DNA of 36,876 nt. Source: Bryobacteraceae bacterium. Its GTDB lineage: Bacteria > Acidobacteriota > Terriglobia > Bryobacterales > Bryobacteraceae. Where the stretch lies: contig JAHCHE010000052.1 of assembly GCA_026129905.1 (NCBI GenBank), positions 1 to 36,876 of the forward strand, read 5' to 3'. Under the pieces are notes generated by a model. The model ran no database searches. It saw only the letters and a program-made list of their open reading frames with translations, and was not told the DNA's origin. Numbering within the stretch: the first letter of the stretch is position 1; each line of letters starts with the position of its first letter. Below, piece by piece: positions 32,322 through 36,876 of the stretch. Both the position numbers and the translations under genes were made by a program.

Positions 32322-33446
32322 GTGGTGTTTCCGTTGAAGAAGGGCAAGTACTCGAGGCAGGCGCACGTCGCTCTGCCGGAGAATGCGTATGAAGAAGAGC
32401 ACGGCCGCAGGGGCTTCTACGGCCGCAGCGCGCATTTGTACCACGCGCATCCGCCGACCGGGTGGGTGCGGTTCGAAGGCAAGCTCCGCCCGCACTGCTT
32501 CGACCTGAACCGGCTGGAGCCGAGCGATCTGGCTTCGCCGCGCGGCATGCCTCTTCCGTTTCTTGGCAACCGGGACGTGACGCTGTCGGTCTCCCGGCGC
32601 TCCGAACCGATGCCGTTCTACTACCGCAATGCCGATGGCGACGAGCTGTATTTCGTACACCGAGGCGAGGGGGCGATCGAAACCGATTTTGGTCCGCTGA
32701 CGTTCGAGCGGGGCGACTACATCGTGCTGCCGCGGGCGGTCACTTACCGAGTGCTGCCGTCGACGCGGGACAACTTCTTCCTGATCGTGCAATCGGCGGC
32801 GGAATTCAACCCGCCGGAGAAAGGCCTGATCGGGCAGCACGCCTTGTATGATCCCGCGGTGATCGAGACGCCCGAGCCCGCGCCGCGCCTCGACGACAAC
32901 CGCGAATGGGAAGTCTGGATCAAGGCGGAAGACGAGATATCCAAGGTGGTCTATCCGTTCAACCCAATGGACGTGGTGGGTTGGAAAGGCGATCTCACGG
33001 CGTGGAAGCTGAACGTGAGGGACATCCGGCCGGTGATGAGCCATCGCGCGCACCTGCCGCCGAGCGCCCACACCACCTTCGCGACGGAAGGGGCGGTGAT
33101 CTGCACGTTTCTGCCGCGGCCGCTGGAGCAGGATCCGGACGCTCTACGGGTTCCGTTCTTCCACCGGAACACCGATTACGACGAGTTCCTCTTCTATCAC
33201 GACGGGGATTTCTTCAGTAAGGACAACATCAAGCCGGGCATGGCCACGCTGCACCCGCGCGGCATCCATCACGGTCCGCACCCGAAAGCGCTAGCGGGCC
33301 AGTCGCGCAAGACGCACACGGACGAGACGGCGGTGATGCTCGACGGGCTGAATCCGATTCACGTGCTTCCCGCCGGTGAGCAGGTGGAGTGGAAGGATTA
33401 CTGGGCGAGTTGGATGACGCCGGCGGGCGCGGACGCGACGAGATAA
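32322..33446 (+). CDS. hmgA: Homogentisate 1,2-dioxygenase, short form
   Basis: 374 residues; GTG at 32322, or the GTG at 32325, which sits better behind AAAGGGGGGG (32311-32320). It opens the aromatic ring of homogentisate to maleylacetoacetate. Cupin-fold landmarks: PMPFYYRNADGDELYFVHRG, FERGDYIVLPRAVTY, then FFHRNTDYDEFLFYHDGDF and MATLHPRGIHHGPHP near residues 280-320, which hold the His/Glu iron ligands. It is about 60 residues shorter than the classical 430-residue enzymes and belongs to the compact bacterial type. Function is supported by its place between hppD and the aminotransferase. Confidence 0.92.
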   Translation: MVFPLKKGKYSRQAHVALPENAYEEEHGRRGFYGRSAHLYHAHPPTGWVRFEGKLRPHCFDLNRLEPSDLASPRGMPLPFLGNRDVTLSVSRRSEPMPFYYRNADGDELYFVHRGEGAIETDFGPLTFERGDYIVLPRAVTYRVLPSTRDNFFLIVQSAAEFNPPEKGLIGQHALYDPAVIETPEPAPRLDDNREWEVWIKAEDEISKVVYPFNPMDVVGWKGDLTAWKLNVRDIRPVMSHRAHLPPSAHTTFATEGAVICTFLPRPLEQDPDALRVPFFHRNTDYDEFLFYHDGDFFSKDNIKPGMATLHPRGIHHGPHPKALAGQSRKTHTDETAVMLDGLNPIHVLPAGEQVEWKDYWASWMTPAGADATR

Positions 33447-33453
33447 CCGCGCC

Positions 33454-34560
33454 ATGCCCCTGGTCCCTCCTTATATCGAATCGCTGCGTCCCTACGAGCC
33501 TGGGCGCGGCATTGAGGACACGCGAAGGGAATTCGGCGTCACCGAGTTCGCCAGGCTGGCGTCGAACGAGAACCCGATCGGCTGCTCGCCGCTGGCGCTG
33601 GAAGCGATGCGGGGATGCTTGGGCGAGCTGCACCGCTACCCGAACGGCGGCCTCGATCTCCGCCGCGTACTCGCGCGCGAGTTCGAGGTGAAGGTGGAAA
33701 ACGTTATCGCCGGCAGCGGCTCGGAGGGCATCATGTCCAATATCATCCGTGCCTTCCTCTGCGACGACGACGAGGTGCTCACCACGGAAGCCGCTTTCCT
33801 CGGTTTTCAGGTGCTGGCGAAATCGCGCGGAGTCGCCTACCGGACCGTGCCCTACACGGACTGGCGTTACGACCTGAGCGCGCTGGCGGCTGCGATCAAC
33901 GAACACACGAAGATCGTCTACCTGGCGAACCCAAATAACCCGACCGGAACGATCTTCACGCGCCAGGAGTTCGAGCGGTTCCACAAGCAGGTCCCGGAGA
34001 GGGTGCTGATCATCCTGGACGAGGCGTATTTCGAATATGCCAAGGATAACCCGCGCTACCCGGACTCAATGCACTACCGCTACGATAACGTCATCACGCT
34101 GCGAACCTTCTCGAAAGTCTACGGGCTGGCGGGCGCGAGAGTGGGCTACGGCTTCGCGCACGAGGAGCTGATCGCGAACCTGCTGAAGGTGAAGCTGCCG
34201 TTCGAGCCGAGCGCGCCGGCGCAAGCGGCGGGCATCGGGTCCCTGGCCGACAAGGAGTTCGTGCACCGCTCCCTCGAACTGAATGCCCGCGGACTGCGGC
34301 TGCTGACGGCGGGGCTGACCGAGTTGGGGCTGGACGTCGCGCCGTCGGAGGCCAACTTCGTGATGGCCGCGCTGCCGGACGAGACCGAGGCCGAGCGGGT
34401 GGTCCAGGAACTGCTCCGGCAGGGCGTCATCATTCGGCCGCTGCGGGCGTTCGGTTTGCCCCATTGCGTGCGGATCTCCACCGGCGCGGACGGGGACAAC
34501 CACCGGTGCCTGGACGCGATGCGAAAGGCGCTGGCGGGACGGCTGGTGGCGCATGAGTGA
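33454..34560 (+). CDS. PLP-dependent class I/II aminotransferase (HisC-like), probable aromatic aminotransferase
   Basis: 368 residues. NENPIGCSP, YPNGGLDLR, GSGSEGIMSNIIRAFL, LANPNNPTGTIF and LDEAYFEYA are fold-type I landmarks; K221 in TFSKVYGLAGARVGYG is the PLP lysine; VRISTGADGDNHRCLDAM contains the carboxylate-binding Arg. By sequence it resembles histidinol-phosphate aminotransferases, a group that includes aromatic aminotransferases. In this operon, the likely reaction is tyrosine (or phenylalanine) to 4-hydroxyphenylpyruvate, feeding the dioxygenase. It begins seven bases after hmgA and overlaps the ligase gene by eight bases. Confidence 0.9.
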   Translation: MPLVPPYIESLRPYEPGRGIEDTRREFGVTEFARLASNENPIGCSPLALEAMRGCLGELHRYPNGGLDLRRVLAREFEVKVENVIAGSGSEGIMSNIIRAFLCDDDEVLTTEAAFLGFQVLAKSRGVAYRTVPYTDWRYDLSALAAAINEHTKIVYLANPNNPTGTIFTRQEFERFHKQVPERVLIILDEAYFEYAKDNPRYPDSMHYRYDNVITLRTFSKVYGLAGARVGYGFAHEELIANLLKVKLPFEPSAPAQAAGIGSLADKEFVHRSLELNARGLRLLTAGLTELGLDVAPSEANFVMAALPDETEAERVVQELLRQGVIIRPLRAFGLPHCVRISTGADGDNHRCLDAMRKALAGRLVAHE

Positions 34561-36442
34561 AAGCCGCTGGATCTGGGAACCGGACGCCGAGTGGGTGGCG
34601 CGGACGAATGTCCACCGATTCCTGACGCGCCTGGGTTTCCGCTGCGCGGAGGAGTTCCTGCGGTACTCGCGGGAAAAGCCCGAGGAGTTCTGGGGCGAAC
34701 TGGAGCGCGAGATCGGCATCGAGTGGTTTGCGCCGTACGAACGCGTGCTGGACGCTTCGGGCGGCGCGCCCTGGTCGCGCTGGTTCGTCAACGGAAAGCT
34801 GAACGTGGCGTGGAACTGCGTGGACCGCCACGCGCGCGGCCCGCGGCGGGACAACCTTGCGCTGCTGGCGGAAACCGAGGACGGAGCGACGCGCAGCCTC
34901 ACCTACGCGGAGCTGTACGAGCAGGTGAACCGGCTGGCCAACGGCCTTCGCGCAATCGGCTTGAAAAAAGGCGACCGGGTGGCTCTGTGCATGCCGATGG
35001 TTCCCGAAGTGGCGGTGATACTCTACGCCTGCTTGAAGCTCGGCCTGATTGCCGTCCCGATCTTCTCCGGTTTCGGCGTGGGGGCCATCCGGACGCGGCT
35101 GGAGGATTCCGGCGCTCGCGTGGTCTTCACGGCGGAGGAATCGGTGCGGCGGGGCAAGCGGCTGCCGCTCCGGGAGAAGGTGGAGCAGGCGGCGGCCCAG
35201 CTCGGCGCGCTGGAGCGGGTGGTGGTCTGGCCCCCGGCGGATCTGCTGTCCGACGCGACGGAAGTCGCCTCGCTGCCGCTCGATTCGGAAGATTACGCGC
35301 TGATTCTGTACACGTCGGGCACGACGGGCAAGCCGAAGGGCGCGGTCCACACGCACGCGGGATGCCTGGCGCAGACGGCGAAGGAGATCTACCTGGGGTT
35401 CGACCATAGGGACGGCGACCGGTTCTTCTGGCTTTCCGATATCGGCTGGATGATGGGGCCGTGGGAGCTGATCGGCAACCACCACTTCGGCGGGACGGTG
35501 TTCCTCTACGACGGGGGGCCGGACTACCCGGGTCCGGACAGGCTGTGGCGGATGATCGAGAGCCACCGCATCGACACGTTCGGCATCTCGCCGACGGCGG
35601 TGCGCGTGCTGATGAAGCACGGCGGCGACCTGCCGGGGAAGTACGACCTCCGGTCGCTGCGCCTGCTCGGCTCGACGGGCGAGCCGTGGGACGAGACGTC
35701 GTATCTGTGGTACTTCGAAAAAGCCGGCGGCCGACGGCTTCCTATCATCAACATCTCGGGCGGCACGGAGCTCATCGGTAGCCTCGTGCTTCCCTTGCCG
35801 ATACAGCGGCTGAAGCCTTGCACAGTGGGCGGCCCGGCGCCGGGCATGGCCACCGAGGTGGTGGACGAGCACGGCAAACCGGTGCGCGGCCGGACGGGCT
35901 ACCTGGTATGCACGAAACCGGCGCCGTCGATGACGCGCGGGATCTGGGGCGACCCGCAGCGGTACCTGGACGCTTACTGGTCCCGCTGGGACGGCTATTG
36001 GAATCACGGCGACTGGGCCAGCGTGGACGAGGACGGCTATTGGTTCGTGCACGGGCGCGCCGACGAATCGATGAACGTCGCCGGGCGCAAGGTGGGTCCG
36101 GCGGAGGTGGAGGAGGCGCTGATCGAGCACCCGGCGGTGTCGGAGGCGGCGGTGATCGGCGTGCCGGACGAGATCAAGGGGGAAGCGATCGTGGCGTTCG
36201 TGGTGCCCAAGCCAGGCACGGATGTGACGGAGCAGGTGGCGGCCAACATCGCGGCGCACGTAGTGGAGACGCTCGGCCCGACGTTTCGCCCGCGGGAAGT
36301 CCGGCCGGCGCCCGAACTGCCGAAGACGCAAAGCGGCAAGGTGGTGCGCCGGCTGATCCGCCAGCGCTACTTGCGGGAACCGCTGGGGGACCTTTCGACG
36401 GTGGCGAACCCGGAGGCGCTGGAGGCGTTCGGAGGAGGCTGA
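34553..36442 (+). CDS. Acyl-CoA synthetase (AMP-forming), acetoacetyl/acetyl-CoA synthetase-like
   Basis: 629 residues with the ACS-type N-terminal extension (WIWEPDAEWVARTNVHRFL, WFVNGKLNVAWNCVDRHARG). The P-loop ILYTSGTTGKPKG lies around residues 248-260; GSTGEPWDETSYLWYFE and ISGGTELIG are core motifs; WNHGDWASVDEDGYWFVHGR and RADESMNVAGRKVGPAEVE mark the hinge; K596 in PKTQSGKVVRR is the catalytic Lys. It activates a short carboxylic acid as acyl-AMP and then acyl-CoA. Its place at the end of the operon suggests acetoacetate, released by fumarylacetoacetase, as substrate; acetate or propionate cannot be excluded. The start overlaps the aminotransferase end by eight bases. Confidence 0.9.
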   Translation: MSESRWIWEPDAEWVARTNVHRFLTRLGFRCAEEFLRYSREKPEEFWGELEREIGIEWFAPYERVLDASGGAPWSRWFVNGKLNVAWNCVDRHARGPRRDNLALLAETEDGATRSLTYAELYEQVNRLANGLRAIGLKKGDRVALCMPMVPEVAVILYACLKLGLIAVPIFSGFGVGAIRTRLEDSGARVVFTAEESVRRGKRLPLREKVEQAAAQLGALERVVVWPPADLLSDATEVASLPLDSEDYALILYTSGTTGKPKGAVHTHAGCLAQTAKEIYLGFDHRDGDRFFWLSDIGWMMGPWELIGNHHFGGTVFLYDGGPDYPGPDRLWRMIESHRIDTFGISPTAVRVLMKHGGDLPGKYDLRSLRLLGSTGEPWDETSYLWYFEKAGGRRLPIINISGGTELIGSLVLPLPIQRLKPCTVGGPAPGMATEVVDEHGKPVRGRTGYLVCTKPAPSMTRGIWGDPQRYLDAYWSRWDGYWNHGDWASVDEDGYWFVHGRADESMNVAGRKVGPAEVEEALIEHPAVSEAAVIGVPDEIKGEAIVAFVVPKPGTDVTEQVAANIAAHVVETLGPTFRPREVRPAPELPKTQSGKVVRRLIRQRYLREPLGDLSTVANPEALEAFGGG

Positions 36443-36657
36443 TCCGGTTGCGTCGAAGCTTTCCCGATTCGGGGTTTTCCCGCACGGGACGGCGTGCGCG
36501 ACGTGGCGGTGACGCAAACGGGGAGATTCACCGAAACATTTGTGAGGCGGGGAAGTTGTTGAGGCTGTGGGGGTTGCGGGGGCAGGCGGCGGGGGTGACG
36601 GAAGAGTTGGGCAGCTTGCGTCACTGGGGGCGGCGAGGGGATGGAGGATGTCTGAGA

Positions 36658-36702
36658 CTTCACCACAGAGACGCGGAGAACGCAGAGAAGAGGAAGAGAG
36701 AG
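36658..36702. repeat. Dispersed-type repeat CACCACAGAGACGCGGAG
   Basis: The stretch CACCACAGAGACGCGGAGAA followed by CGCAGAGAAGAGGAAGAGAG is a period-like purine-rich motif. I have seen very similar sequence in many unrelated environmental genomes, usually between genes. It abuts, and may have interrupted, the gene fragment that enters from the right. Confidence 0.5.
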
Positions 36703-36709
36703 GGGCCAG

Positions 36710-36876
36710 GCGGGTGATCTCGATGCGGCGGGCTTTGCCGGTGCGGGGGAAGGCGAGAGAGAAGCCAAGGGCGGCAAGCGCGGGCTGAAGGCGGCGGAGG
36801 CGTTGGGAGAGAGATTTAGGCGCAAGAGGGAGGCCTAGCGCGGAGACGAGGTCGGTGGCGGAGCCGGTCCAGGTGT
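36710..36876 (-). CDS. 3' part of a gene, winged-helix tail like phage/plasmid primase-type proteins
   Basis: The minus strand from the window edge encodes WTGSATDLVSALGLPLAPKS, then LSQRLRRLQPALAALGFSLA and TGKARRIEITR. This pattern of helices followed by a basic beta hairpin resembles the C-terminal winged helix of DUF3987/primase-like proteins of phages and integrated elements. After the basic block, the frame runs into the CACAGAGACG repeat and on through low-complexity Pro/Ser/Thr-rich sequence without a stop, overlapping the ligase gene, so the true end is unclear. The rest of 36443-36709 shows no other gene. The identification is tentative. Confidence 0.4.

Noticed and set aside
34430-36517. 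695-codon open frame antisense to the CoA ligase
   Set aside because: It is dominated by Arg, His and Pro, with no family resemblance, and lies fully opposite a ligase with all its motifs. GC-rich codon use keeps this antisense frame open.

Overview
The window is high-GC chromosomal DNA. Its gene content suggests an acidobacterium of the Solibacter/Bryobacter type: secreted RCC1-repeat and HAF-repeat proteins, a nucleoside-hydrolase-like DUF1593 protein beside a UroD-like protein, Gfo/Idh/MocA and sugar-isomerase genes, a long GMC oxidoreductase, and a tyrosine-catabolism operon. This taxonomic reading is inferred from gene content and was not checked against a database.

Layout. 1-3762: the end of an aldo/keto reductase gene, a heavily decayed transposase on the minus strand, and a secreted HEXXH metallopeptidase with TPR-like repeats. 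4022-11042: two tandem paralogous giant secreted proteins. Each has about 14 RCC1 repeats, a choice-of-anchor-D domain and six Asp/Asn/Gly-rich C-terminal repeats. This pair is the most unusual part of the window. 11059-14043: a minus-strand Gfo/Idh/MocA dehydrogenase divergent from a sugar isomerase/epimerase gene that is translationally coupled to an NAD-dependent epimerase. 14057-15859: a group II intron on the minus strand, delimited by its 5' GTGCG, domain V, its 3' end and EBS1/EBS2-IBS1/IBS2 pairings. Its reverse transcriptase has lost the segment carrying the YADD catalytic motif. 16034-18543: a coupled UroD-like/DUF1593 pair on the minus strand. 18705-21752: an SRPBCC/zinc-alcohol-dehydrogenase/SDR operon.

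21772-28439 is an accessory zone with several broken genes. It holds a truncated beta-lactamase-family remnant, an intact 1252-residue GMC oxidoreductase followed by a shrunken partial copy of itself, a secreted HAF-repeat protein, and an antitoxin whose partner toxin is cut to a C-terminal stub. 28440-28823 encodes a DksA/TraR-type zinc-finger protein.

28940-36442 is a compact operon for tyrosine/homogentisate breakdown: a conserved unknown protein, fumarylacetoacetase, 4-hydroxyphenylpyruvate dioxygenase, homogentisate 1,2-dioxygenase, a class I/II aminotransferase and an acyl/acetoacetyl-CoA synthetase-like ligase. The expected flow is tyrosine to 4-hydroxyphenylpyruvate to homogentisate to maleylacetoacetate to fumarylacetoacetate to fumarate plus acetoacetate, with the ligase activating the acid product. 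No maleylacetoacetate isomerase gene is present, and a 7-bp dyad precedes the operon. The right edge holds the 3' part of a minus-strand gene that resembles the winged-helix tail of phage/plasmid primase-type proteins, next to a CACAGAGACGCGGAG-type dispersed repeat.
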